From positions 60,474,001-60,538,000 of the forward strand of contig NC_080588.1 in assembly GCF_029962835.1 (NCBI RefSeq): a DNA stretch of 64,000 nt, written 5' to 3'. This DNA comes from Magnolia sinica (lineage: Eukaryota; Streptophyta; Magnoliopsida; Magnoliales; Magnoliaceae). Below are positions 39,201-50,480 of the stretch, one piece after another. The notes beneath the pieces are model-generated. The model searched no databases. It worked only from the letters and a program-made list of their open reading frames with translations, and was not told the origin of the DNA. Position 1 is the first letter of the stretch. Each line of letters begins with the position of its first letter. The position numbers and the translations under genes are program-made.

Positions 39201-42147
39201 TCAAATTGCAGGTTTTATCAATATTTTCTGGCACATCATGTTGTTAATAAATTCTATGAAAGGGCACTCCAATAGCTCAAATCTGTCTGAATTTGTTGCC
39301 TTAGAAAAACCATACGACGTAGTCCAACTCTGTAGAAACTTAGGAGCTATAGGCAATATCAATTTTTGTACACCCATGTCGGAAAGAATCTGCATAAAAA
39401 GCAAGTAGAACAATGTGAGCAAGTCTCCATAATTGCCATGATATTTCATTGTTTGTATTGAAATAATCTCAGGCATCGCCCACATGAGCAAGCATATGAA
39501 GGAACCATGAAGGATATTGAATCCTCTTTGTGGCATTCAAGCAATATCTAGGCTGTTCAGCAAGTGGGAACGCCATATATGACCCCATGGCATAAAATTT
39601 GGCTCGGTTCATCCGTAAAGTGGGCCACATGTATATTAATAGAAATGGACTGTTAAACCAACTTGACCAGATATCCACATTCAAAGTATACATGTGTCCT
39701 ACCTGGTGCGGAATAGAGTGATATTGGGACATGAAATTCACAGACTTGCTATACTCACAATTGTGTCAATATCCTCAACTTTTTCCCCAAACACGCAGAT
39801 GGATAGGTAAAACTATGTTATCTCTTATGCCTCTAATCAATGGGTTGAATGAAAATTATTCACACAAGTTAAAACATATCATTAAATATCAACACACAAT
39901 ATCTAGCTGTATATCTATATCTACTGAAAATCTTACCTTTTGTAAATTGTTCATGAGAAGACTTGCCATTCCTTGTCGGCGCGACATAACACGTGTACCC
40001 AATAGAGGCACTTCTGCTACCTTGTCACCATGGACCCTAGAATAGAAATGTGCCAAAAGTAGAATAATGTTTTGTTATACAATACATACAAGAGTGAAAA
40101 AAAGAAGTAAAAGTTTCAAGTACTTGTTACCAAGATACCTGAACGTTGCTACGGATATCGGTTTCTTCCCTCTGTCCAAGATCATGGTATAGAAACCTTG
40201 ATAGTTCTGATAGGGCAGCTTCGATCTGCATTAAAGGAAAGAGGCTCAGTTTATCATGGATAGAAGCGACATTGAGCAACATTGAAAAACCCATGAGTTT
40301 CTTAATCTTCAAAAGATTCTATTTAGTTCCAAGGAGTGGAAGTTAAATGTTTCAAATCTTGAATTTAAGAAAATGTAGACTCTTCAATTTTATTTTATTT
40401 TTTAAATGTTGGAATGCAACAATGGTAGTAGACTCATTGAGGTCAATATGCTAATGATTAAAACCAAGGTATATGCTTTGTTGACAGTGCCCTCATCACA
40501 TTAACAGCCTGGATCACCAAATAACTAGCCCCATGTGCAGACGAGTACTGGGACTTGGTGATTCCTCAACCTCAAAGACGCATTGCTAACAATATAATAG
40601 GACTACAAGGACAATAGATATTTTTATTATTGAAAGCAGGAAAGTAGGTCTTACTCTTTACTGAAAACAATATCTTTGATAAGGTTCGTCTTGGTAACCG
40701 GCTGGACAATGCGACCATAACAATCGCGCAGTACAGCACGCGCATCCACAAGCTTGTGCTTAGTCATTGCTTCAATATAGGAGGATGTGTGAAGATCATG
40801 CCCATCCTTTTCATTTGACCTCAAAATAGTCCACGATAGATCCTTTATGCCCGTTGGATTTGATCTTCCAAGAAAGTTTTGGAGATGGAAGAATATCTGT
40901 ATTACAATAAGTACATTAGCAGAAATTAACATTATCATAGCTGAAAAAAAAAAAGGAAAAAAAAAGAAAAAAAAAAAGCACAAGAATGAGTATTTTTATG
41001 CTAGAATTGACCACTCTCAAGGAAATCCATAGAGGAAAAATGATTTCAATGAGAGACACATGACAATCGTAACTGGATAATATACAGATGAAGTTTCTTG
41101 GATTTCAAAAAATGCTTATAATCACAAATATGTTGAATTCAAACACATGATTCGACTTGAAAATTCAATGATTTTGATTTCTTTCTAATATAAAGAGATG
41201 AGCGTACAAGATACAAGCCACCCATTAGGCAGGACCGCTGTTCAAATTCCTTGACATGCGCGGCACACATTTTAGACTTTAGATGCCTTGACATGCACCA
41301 CTTACGTCCAATGACTGTGGATCATATGTCAGTTTTAACTGTCTAGTATATAGGTGACACCTCAAAATCCACCAAACAACTATGTAGTTGAAAAAGAAAG
41401 ATAATAAAAGGTATAAATATTCAATGACACATTTATAACAAAAATATTTCATGTATTAGTAAAATTCTTGTAAATGTGTAAAGCAAAAACTTGATAAAAC
41501 CGAAATCACATAATAGCACTAATTATGGCTGCATATGGATGGATTATTGAAATGAATTGAAATAATTAATTCAATAAATGAAAATGATTGGATTGGAGTT
41601 ATTTTTCATATTCTTACTTTGAAAAAAGAAGTGGCAAATACATTAGTTTCAAAATGGTTATGAAATTAACTCAATTTCGAGTGAATTGAACATTTGCAGT
41701 TCAATTCAGTTGTGCATCCAAACACACTGTAAGTGAAACATTAATTAGAAAAAGCATATATTTCTACTTCTCATAGAGAAAATTTTGAAGTACCTCTGCA
41801 CATTTTTCCTTGCAAAACCAATTTCCCTTCGGACGACTTTCAAGCCCTTCGACTCCTCTTTCTCTTAGACAACCCACATGATCTAAAGAAAATTAAAGAA
41901 AATGTAAGTTTTGGAGATTTCAATTTTCCATACAACACACATAGGAAAAAAAGAAGATGAGAGAAGAACCCACATCTACGTTCGCATTGATCACAATACA
42001 CAATTGTTCGCTCCTCAAACTGATCGTTTTCATTATTGTATTCACCCCCACCGCATAATCCACATGCACAAGATGGGCAGAACCATACACTTTCAGGAAA
42101 ACCCTACACGAGCGCCAACATCAACTTAAACGTGAGAAAAAAAAAAT

Positions 42148-42196
<49 letters not shown>

Positions 42197-43469
42197 TTCT
42201 CTATTCTCAGTATTAATATATGAATTAAGGCTGTGTTTGGATTATAAAAAAAAAAAAAGAAATTATGAAAAATTAGTCCAATGAAGAGAAAAAAAATCAT
42301 GACGGCATTTTCTAGTATTCACAATGAGGAATTAGCTTTCAAATTATAATCATTTCCTTCCAAATCCACTCATAAAGAAAAAAAAAAAAAATTACAATTT
42401 GGAATCTAACCCACCCATCAATACAAATATTAAGGTGATTATGATTCAGCCGTTTCCTCACATGTCTAAATTATTTCAATTCAATTCAATAGTGCATCCA
42501 AACACTGGTTGAATTATATAGCAGATTTGGTGGATCAAGCCAACTATTTGAACTTAATTGGCAAACTGTAGTGGAAATAGAATTATATCATAAGATTTCA
42601 TGAGTTTGGGATCATACCTCTAAACCAATGCAGCTTAAGTGAAACATGCGCAGGCATTCACCTTCACACACTAGCAATCCAACCCCTTGGTGGAGACAAA
42701 TGTGGCATATTCCATTTCCTCTGCAACATGAGATTTTACTCTTCATTTCTTCTGCAATTGTGATTCTGCAATCCTTTTTGTCAACCTTTATTTGCTGAAT
42801 TAATGGGTGGGCCTGATTCCTCTCCATATGCTCATGCAGATACCCTGTGAAGCCTTCAACACCCACATCACTCTCCATTTTCTGAATTATGGGGTGTGGA
42901 TTTTGTTCAAAGCCTTTAACTTCATCACCATTTTTTATTTGTGCTTGACACTGCAGCAGTGACCTTCCATCTTCCAAGAAGATATTGGCAGTAGGCCGAT
43001 GACTACTGCTGCCTGCATGGACCTCAAACTTGGAAAGACAATACACATTTTTGCAACACGAACATCTGATTCCTTCGTGCATGACCCACCCTTCTGCCAT
43101 AACACGGTTGTCCTTTTTATTCAAGTAACGTGCTTTCTCCCCCAACGACACCACATTATTGTCTATCAGAGAAGACAGGTTGATTGAAGGCATGCGTCTA
43201 TTCCGGCGTTTTTCTCCTTTCAACTTGTGAGGTTCAACCAAGTAGCTTGATGGCTGATTTTGTCTATCCTTCTCCACTGAAGAAGCACCGGAAGACGAAG
43301 GCAAGTGGTTGCGTTCAAGCTTTCTTTTCTTTAACTCAGGTTCTCCACATTCCGGCCGTTTGCCAATCAATCCCTGGAGTTCAAGCTCCAATTGATCAAC
43401 TTGATCTTTATCAATGACGTGTTTAATCATCCATTGATCAAATTCATCATCATCAAGAATAGCATCCAT
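39201..43469 (-). CDS. IDM1-like PHD-finger and GNAT acetyltransferase protein, 562 aa
   Basis: Plant 'increased DNA methylation 1'-like chromatin protein; family members read histone tails and carry a histone acetyltransferase-type fold. Minus-strand exons: 43469-42618, 42103-41974, 41882-41794, 40896-40655, 40225-40139, 40036-39937, 39389-39201. All have GT/AG borders and compatible phases, giving 562 codons plus TGA. Domains: acidic start, basic KKRKLER, TIFY/TDBD-like domain at about 97-180 (INLSSLIDNNVVSLGEKARY), PHD at about 254-298 (CHIC...CPSC), an extended zinc region at 297-354 (CGLC...CDQC...HVGCL...WFC) and GNAT at about 385-550. The acetyl-CoA loop reads R-R-Q-G-M-A (486-491). 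The C-terminus FIEFINNMMCQKIL matches the family. Shorter than Arabidopsis IDM1 because the long N-terminus is absent. No break seen; a transcript is expected but unproven. Confidence 0.9.
40925..40980. repeat. Poly-A-rich stretch in an IDM1-like intron
   Basis: A-rich run with interspersed G (on the minus strand a T-rich tract) directly upstream of the exon 4 acceptor. On the transcript it acts as a long polypyrimidine tract. Confidence 0.8.
41525..41738. mobile_element. MITE with GTGTTTGGAT-type ends in an intron
   Basis: Starts 'tggctgcatatggatgg' and ends 'gtgcatccaaacacactg', an imperfect inverted repeat. The interior has 'aattgaaat' strings in both orientations. Lies in intron 3 of the IDM1-like gene. 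Confidence 0.5.
42138..42193. repeat. (TA)n microsatellite
   Basis: A-rich start followed by about 40 bases of pure TA, in intron 1 of the IDM1-like gene. Confidence 0.95.
42229..42505. mobile_element. MITE with GTGTTTGGAT-type ends, second copy
   Basis: Begins 'ggctgtgtttggattat' and ends 'gtgcatccaaacactgg'. Same family as the copy at 41525-41738 and also in an intron of the IDM1-like gene. About 277 bp, A-rich. Confidence 0.55.
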
Positions 43470-43617
43470 TTTCCTGAAAATATAAAAATCATGTTATGTA
43501 AATTACATGAAAACAAATGCATTCATGTTTAATTGATACAACAGGAAAGGAATTAAGCATGACACTATCAGATGTTCTGGGTTAGACTGTAATTAGCAGC
43601 ACTCACTCATCAGTGGG

Positions 43618-43927
43618 CCTCACTGAAGAAGCACCGGAAGACGAAGGCAATTCAGGTTCTCCACATTCCATGACAGGTTGCGGGCCTTTGCCAATCAATC
43701 CCTGGAGTTCAAGCTCCAAATGATCAACTTGATCTTTATCTATAATGTGTTCAAATTCATTGTCATCAAGAAAAGAATCCATCTTCCTGAAAATATAAAA
43801 ATCTATGTTATGTAAATTACATGAAAACAAATGCATTCATGTTTAATTGATACAACAGGAAAGGAATTAAGCATGACACTATCAGATGTTCTGGGTTAGA
43901 TGGTAATTAGCACCACTCATCAGTGGA
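43618..43927 (-). other. Tandem duplicate of intron end plus first coding exon
   Basis: A ~310-bp unit immediately upstream of the gene repeats the 3' end of the leader intron, its acceptor (tattttcag) and the first ~53 codons of the first coding exon. The extra exon runs from the acceptor at about 43785 to a donor-like tca|gtgagg at 43624. It reads MDSFLDDNEF...GEPELPSSSGASS, against MDAILDDDEF... in the main exon. The two exons differ by three length changes, all multiples of three, while ~140 bases of intron are about 97 percent identical. Without splicing at that donor, the frame ends after RPTDE. Spliced to the exon at 42103 it would stay in frame (phase 0) and skip the main first exon. 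Could be an alternative first coding exon or a passive duplicate. Confidence 0.7.
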
Positions 43928-44640
43928 CCCCTTGCAGCAAATGCTCTCCCATCATCAACATCATCGTCGACTAAGCCCTAACCTAACTAATGGGGGATAA
44001 ATGGAATTCCCATTGTCCCATGTTCTTCATCAAATACCAGTTAAATTGATCCAGTTAATTTGCTAAGCTGCACTATTATACACTTGTGGGTCCCATGGTT
44101 CAGTGCTCCAGATTGTCCATCTGATTGGTCCAATCCATGATCAGAAGGGGCATGACAGTCCACATTCGGCATTGAATCTGAATGGTTGTTGTAGTTATTT
44201 TTAGGGCAAAGATCAAAGTATCATGATCTTCCATTCTACAAGAATTATGGCAAATTGTCCAACCATGGAGGGGCCCATCATAATAAACCGTCTGGATCAC
44301 CAATTCATGAGCCTGAGATGTATGGAATTGTGGGTCTCATGATCGTATGATTCCTCTTAATGCAGAACCATGGTTCAGTGGTTAAGGCTATCAATCTGAT
44401 ATTCTCCACCATGAATGCATCACAAGCCCAAAATCGCCTGGATAGAACAATCCAGACCATTCGATCTGTAGCATGCAGATAGACGGCTATGAAAGAAATA
44501 CAGCAAGTGAATATAAAGGAGGTGAAAGTGTAGACAGCTAGGATCTTCCAAAGAGGGATACTTTTTTTGGGCAGTCCCAACTACAAGGGAGCCTATTAGA
44601 TTAGCGATTTAGTTCAATAATCTGTGGGCCCCATTTGTAG
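43928..44640. other. Leader intron / upstream region of the IDM1-like gene
   Basis: No coding exon seen. If transcription starts in the duplicated region further upstream, this is intron. Contains text such as 'ggggcccatcataataaacc' and 'gtgggtctcatgatcg' from a dispersed repeat. Confidence 0.4.
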
Positions 44641-46610
44641 GGTCTGGTGCCATAGGAGAGGACCACCAATCCTACGTCCTGGAGCTCCAAAACACCAAGG
44701 GAGGTAAGAAGGAAAGATCCAACTACAAGAGGCCTAAATTTTACGCATGGAACACGTGCACAAGATCTGGGCCATTTATCTGGTGGGCCATCGTCAATGG
44801 AAGAGAATTCATACACCTTACAACCCATGGATGAGAAAGAAAAACAGAATACCTTGCGTAGAGATGCTCTACTTTTTCAGGAAGAGAGTGTAAGACCTCT
44901 AGTAGGTGCTCCCCCACATGATAAACGGTTTAGATCTGACTATTGGATTAGACTTATTGAGCATGTGGGTGGACCCCACTATGGATGTAATGGTAAGCTT
45001 GGACTGTAATATATGGGGTGGAGACTTGAGGGTGGTCTGTTAGTACCAACGTACAGAAACCTAAGAGGAAACTTTGCAGGGCCCACATAAGATATTTGTG
45101 TCTACAGTTTTGAATGTTTTCAACGGTTGACATTTCTATTTTAACTGTTTCCTTGTCGTGTGGCCCATCACTAACGTACGTGGGTGTTTCTGCTTGATTT
45201 TTGGATTCCCAAGTTGAGAAACTAATGGTCGGAGTAGATTTCTCGCGGGCATCAGTGGGTCCCACAAAGCTAGCTTACGACTACAGGAAAATCTCAAATT
45301 GAGGAAGATTCATGAACAACCTCATGCATCCACGTAAAAAGAAACAAGGGTTTTTTTTGTCACAAACAGAGAAAACTGATTTCAATTGAATTTAGGAGTA
45401 TCTCATCTATATTTCAACACCCGACACACACCAACGTTGCGGTGGGGCCCATTACTAACGTACGTGTAGGGCTGACAACCGTCGATCGGTCCACTGTCCA
45501 AATGCTGGGGACAAGCCATTCGAAATCTTGATCACCAGCCCCACGATCAACGTTCGTGATGAGCCAGGCCCAATCCCGCGGTGAATGAGGCCATGCGCTT
45601 TATTTCAAGCCCTCAAGTGGGGCTGGGGCCCACCATACCACCACATGCAGAGACACGAGAGAGGCATACCTTTCGCGTTTTTCTTCTTCACAGAGACTCT
45701 TTGTTTTTTCTCTTCTCGAGTGTTTTGTTGAGAGATTGAGAGAGTTGGTGGAAATACTCTTATAATCTTTAAAGATGAAATGACCGAAATGACCTTATCT
45801 TCTATACTTTCTAAATAAGTAATGCCAGACTTCTGGAAGGATGCGGCTCCCCTATATCCCCGGATCCACTGAATTGCGGTGCCAACCGTGATGCATGTGC
45901 CTTACATCCACGCCGTCCATCCTTTTTAACAGCTCGTTTTAGGACACAATCAAAAAATGAAGCAGATCCAAATCTCAGGTGGACCACACAACAGGAAACA
46001 ATGGTTATTAAATACCCACCATTAAAATTTTCTCGGGGGCCCACCGGAACGTTTATTTGCCATCCAAGCTGTTGATAAGATCACAAAAGACCTTGATGAA
46101 GGGACCACACAAATATCAGTTTGATCCAAAACTTTTGTAGCCCATAAGAAGTTTTGTGTCATATGGTATGGTCCACCTGAGATTTGGATGGCACCAAAGC
46201 CGTATCTGCCGTGGACCCACGTATGGAACCCAATGCGTCCAACTGGTGCACCCGTCTATGAAGAACATAAGAAACAAGACCCATGTCTTTCCAATCATCC
46301 GGTGGGCCAAAATTACAATATACACTCTCCAAAAACAACCTAATTCTTGTGTGGCCCACATAATGATTGGACAGGCATGATCTTTAATTCTTCTATTCAT
46401 CATGATGTGGTACACCTGTTGAACGGGTTGGATGTCACACGCACATCATGTGAGGCTCCAAGGTGCTCGACTTCATTACTTTCCTAGAAAAAGATAGATA
46501 AGGGCATTAATGTCATTTCAACTCTAAAAAAAACAGAAAGTAAACCTTGAATTGGACCGTTGGACCTGGACTTTCTATTTTCTAAGTACACATTCTCCTG
46601 GCATAGGTGT
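44640..46610 (-). promoter_or_regulatory. Proximal copy of duplicated promoter and 5'-leader region
   Basis: First unit of a ~2-kb direct duplication; the second unit starts near 46735. On the minus strand it has a TATA-like 'gattataagagta' (near 45765), a CT-rich leader and a splice donor gaaag|gtatgcc at 45670, which would join the acceptors at 43786 or 43473. It also contains a MITE A copy (about 45840-46460). Shared blocks with unit 2 include 'aacggtttagat(c/t)tgactatt', 'ggaaactttgcagggccc' and 'aaccgtgatgcatgtgc'. Promoter role is inferred from the donor and leader composition. Confidence 0.5.
45840..46465. mobile_element. MITE family A copy inside promoter unit 1
   Basis: Landmarks: 'acatccacgccgtccatcc', 'gcagatccaaatctcaggt', 'tgccatccaagctgttgat', 'atatcagtttgatccaaaac', 'gtcacacgcacatcatgtg'. 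The same copy is present in unit 2, so it was there before the duplication. Confidence 0.6.
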
Positions 46611-46734
46611 TGTGATGAATGCTCCGAATCTCTCCATTCCTAGCCATCCTATGGAAGAGGAAACGGATTGGCTACTCCCCCTGCCACCAGCCCGGTGGCT
46701 TGTGATCAGTGCTCTCTACATTTCCCATTTGTAC

Positions 46735-48800
46735 GGCCTGGTACCATAGGTAGAGGTGGGCACGGGAGGACTCGATCCTATGTTCTGGTGGGCCATCGTC
46801 AATGGGAGAGAATTCATACACCTTATAACCCATGGATGAGAAAGAAAAACAGAATACCTTTGCTTAGAGGTGCTCTACTTTTTCATGAAGAGAGTGTAAG
46901 ACCTCTATTAGGTTCTCCCCCACATGATAAACGGTTTAGATTTGACTATTGGATTAGACTGATTGAGCATACATACGGTGGGCCCCACTGTGGATGTAAT
47001 GGTAAGCTTGGACTGTAATGTATGGGGTGGAGACTGGAGGGTGGTTTGTTACTACCAACGTACAGAAACCTAAGAGGAAACTTTGCAGGGCCCACATAAG
47101 ATATTTGTGTCTACAGTTTTGAATGTTTTCAACGGCTGACATTTCTATTCTAACTGTTTCCTTGTCGTGTGGCCCACATGTGTATCCGCTTGATTTTTAG
47201 AGTCCCAAGTTGAGAAACTAATGGAAGGGAGTAGATTTCTCACGGGCATCTGTGAGTCCCACATAGCTAGATTACGACTACCGGAAATCTCAAATTGAGG
47301 AAGATTCATGAACATCCTAATGCATCCGCATAAAAAGAAACAAGGGTTTTTGTCACAAACAGAGAAAACCGATTTCAATTGAATTTAAGAGTATCTCATC
47401 TCTACTTCAACAACACCGGACACACACCAACGTTGCGGTAGGGCTGGTAACCGTAGGGCCAATGTCCAACTGCTGAGGACACGGCATTCGAAATCTTGAT
47501 CACCAGCCCTACGTTCAACACGTTGGTGATGAGCCGGGCCTAATCCCGCCATGAATGAGGCAATAGACAATCGATGCATTTCCAAGCCCTCAAGTGGGTC
47601 CCACCATATCAACACACATGCAGAGACGAGAGAGGCTTACCTTGGGTTGTTCTTCTCGATTGTTGTTGAGAGAGGGAGAGAGAGGGTGGCAGCAGTTCTC
47701 TTAATAGCTTTGCAAATCTTTCTAGAAACTTGTTTTTGGAAAGAGATGAAATGACCGAAATGACCTTTATCTCCGATTACTTTCTAAAAACTGACGCCAG
47801 AATCCTGGAAGGACGCGGCTTCCCGGATCCACCGAATGGCGGCGCCAACCGTGATGCATGTGCGTTACATCCACGCCGTCCATCCTTTTTTAAAATTTGA
47901 AGCAGATGCAAATCTCAGGTGGACCACACAACATGAAACAACGGTTATTAGATACCCACCATTAAAATTTTCTCGGGGTGCCACCGGAACGTTTATTTGC
48001 CATCCAAGCTGTTGATAAGATCACAAAAGACCTTGATGAAGAGACCACACAAACATCAATTTGATCCAAAACTTGTGTGGCCCGCAAAAGGTTTTTAATA
48101 GTCAATCACCGCTGTATCATATGGTATGGTCCACCTGAGATTTGGATGGCACCGAAGCCATGTCTGTCGTGGACCCAAGTATGAAACCCAATGCGTCCAA
48201 CTGGTGAACCCGCCTATGACAATTATAAGAAGCGAGACCCGTCCACCAATGACCTTATTAATAGGTTTGATAGCAAATAAACATTCCCGTAGCTCCAAGA
48301 AAATTTTAATGGTGGGTGTTCAATCATCATCGTTTAAAGTGGTGTGGTCCACCTGAGATTTAGATCTGCAGCGTTTTTTGGATCATGCCCTAAAATGAGC
48401 TGGCCAAACGGATAGACAGCGTGGATATAATAAAATACATCAAAATGGCCATCCAACTAGTGCTATGATGATCTTCAGGAACAAGAGCGGTGCGGATCCA
48501 ATCATCCGGTGGGCCACAAATTTAAAAATAAAAATACACATCATCTAAAAATCACCTAATTCTTGTGTGGCCCACATGATGATTATACCGGCCTGATTTT
48601 TGGTTGGACGTTGTTCATGATGTGGTACAACTGTTGGACGGGTTGGATGTCACACGCACACCATGTGGAGCTCCAAGATGCTCGATTTCATCACTTTCTT
48701 GGAAAAGGATAGCCGAGGGCATTATTATCATTTCACCTAAAATAACCTTGAATGTGGACAGTTGGACTTTTTATTTTCTTAGCATACGTTCTTCTAACGG
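46735..48800 (-). promoter_or_regulatory. Distal copy of duplicated promoter and 5'-leader region
   Basis: Second unit of the ~2-kb direct duplication. The equivalent leader has a donor cccaag|gtaagcc at 47641. The TATA-like site of unit 1 appears here as the weaker 'gctattaagag'. Units differ by roughly 5-10 percent plus indels by eye, so the duplication is not recent. If active it would give the same protein with a different leader. Confidence 0.45.
47790..48480. mobile_element. MITE family A copy inside promoter unit 2
   Basis: Same landmarks as the copy in unit 1, but longer on the right. 48240-48450 carries the second arm ('aacattcccgtagctcc', 'ggtgtggtccacctgag', 'agctggccaaacggataga'), which unit 1 lacks. 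Unit 1 therefore lost, or unit 2 gained, part of this element. Confidence 0.55.
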
Positions 48801-48968
48801 AGCAGATCTCCTCCAACGGCAGGAACTAGCCATTCATTCTGTCACGATTCAAAATTCCGTTTTGGACCTTCCCGCGTTTTATCGAGACAAAACTACGGTG
48901 CATTGCGAGAGTTTAGCGATCTACATGCGCACACACAAAAGATTGTACGTGTGGCATGTCTTTTTCTC

Positions 48969-49209
48969 ACTCAGATTGGGTAGTGACCCCTCCACTACCC
49001 AAGGCGTGGTGGAAAAGCTCTGTTGGCCCACCATGATGTATATATTTATTCACTTGAGCTTTGAATCTGCCTCACTTTCGGCTCATGCCTTATAGCTGGC
49101 AAAATAGATAGCAGCCAGATAAAACACATATATCATAGTGGGCTAACAGAGCTTTTCCACCATAAGATAGATTTCAGTAGTGGAGGGTTCACTACCCAAT
49201 CCGAGTCAA
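48969..49209. mobile_element. Compact fold-back MITE with long terminal inverted repeats
   Basis: The ends 'actcagattgggtagtga' and 'tcactacccaatccgagt' begin a ~65-bp inverted repeat running through 'ggtggaaaagctctgttggc' and 'gctaacagagcttttccacc'. Only about 240 bp in total, a deletion derivative of family A with the centre reduced to 'gcctcactttcggctcatgc'. Almost the whole element is hairpin. Confidence 0.8.
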
Positions 49210-49992
49210 TGGCAGGCCTGGATACTCCGTTTCTGGGATGCCCTGTAGACCAAGCTGTGCGACTTAGTGTGATGTATATGTTTTATCCACGCCATCCATC
49301 TGTTTTACCAGTTTTTTTCAGCATGATAATAATAATAATAATAATAATAAAATGAGCCAAATTCAAAGCTCAAGCGGACCACATTACAGGAAATAGTGGA
49401 AATAATGACACCAGTATTAAAAGCTTCCTAAGACCTGCTGTAATATATATTTGCAATCCAACTTGATGATTAAGTCACACAAACTCGGATGAAGGAGAAA
49501 CACAAATATCAACTTTATCCAATTTGATGATTAGGTCACACCCCTGGTGCAGTGATACACTGCGGCCAATATCTAGGCCAGCATATGGGTAGGCCGTCTT
49601 TTAAATTTTACATGCATACTTTGGAGTAGAACCTAACCAATAAACTAAAAGTCTTAGAATTGTTGAAATGCTTAAAGTTAGACTCTTTAAGCTATTGGGC
49701 TTATAACATCTACCACGCTCTATAGCTCTTTAAACTATTAGGATTATAATATTTTACCACGCTTCACGGCCAGTGTCCATCGCGGCCCCCTCTGCAGTGG
49801 TACTCTAGCCTCTTTTTCAAGTAGCCCTTTCTAAGGAAAGGTGGCTACACTCAAGGTCATCCAACTAGCTGTTTTCAACGGTAGGGATCATTGTCACCAC
49901 TACTTCCTGTGGCGTGGTCCGCTCGAGCCTTTGATCTGCCTCCTTTTTAGGCTTATGCCCTGCTATGATGTGTGTACACATTTATTCATTGG

Positions 49993-50063
<71 letters not shown>

Positions 50064-50258
50064 TGGTGGGCCCCACAGAGACCTTGACAGGACCGTCCGT
50101 CTCTATCTAGTTCCTGGTGGGGGTAGTACCCAATCCGCGCCGGCCATCCTCCTGGGACCCAACAGCTGAATGCTCTTGATCACGTAAATGTGTGCCACGT
50201 GTGCTAAGATAGAGTGCTTAATACCTAATTTACCTTTCCTTTCCTATTTATTTTCCAG
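49210..50258. other. Intergenic: interrupted MITE and (TA)n array
   Basis: MITE A first-arm text (49280-49540) and second-arm text (49865-49975) are separated by about 320 bases of other sequence (49545-49865), which looks like an insertion. An (ATA)n run lies at 49327-49350 and a pure (TA)n run at 49996-50061. After it 'tcatggtgggccccacagag' ends the element. No upstream exon or signal peptide for the xylanase was recognised. Confidence 0.5.
49996..50061. repeat. (TA)n microsatellite
   Basis: About 65 bases of uninterrupted TA inside a MITE A copy. Confidence 0.95.
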
Positions 50259-50480
50259 TGCTTAGTTGAACCTCAAAAGCCTCAATGTGGAGGAGGAATC
50301 ATAGCCAATCCTGAATTCAACCATGGTTTGGACGGATGGGATGTGTTTGGACGTGGGATGGTAGCAGAGAGAATGTCCAAAGCAGGGAATAACTTCATCA
50401 CGGCGCACAATAGAATTTAGCCATCCGATAGTTTTTCTCAAAGACTTCATCTGGAGAATGGAAAGCTCTACACTTTTTCG

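Noticed and set aside
40127-40312. Minus-strand frame reading LSRFLYHDLGQREETD in an IDM1-like exon
   Set aside because: Wrong frame of a real exon; the frame that joins in phase reads SKLPYQNYQGFYTMILDRG and matches the GNAT family.
44797-45009. 70-aa open frame also present in a similar form near 46800-47018
   Set aside because: Repeated because the whole ~2-kb region is duplicated; no domain, and its frame is not protected between the two copies.
48604-49095. 163-aa open frame upstream of the xylanase
   Set aside because: Runs from duplicated promoter text into a MITE hairpin; chance frame.
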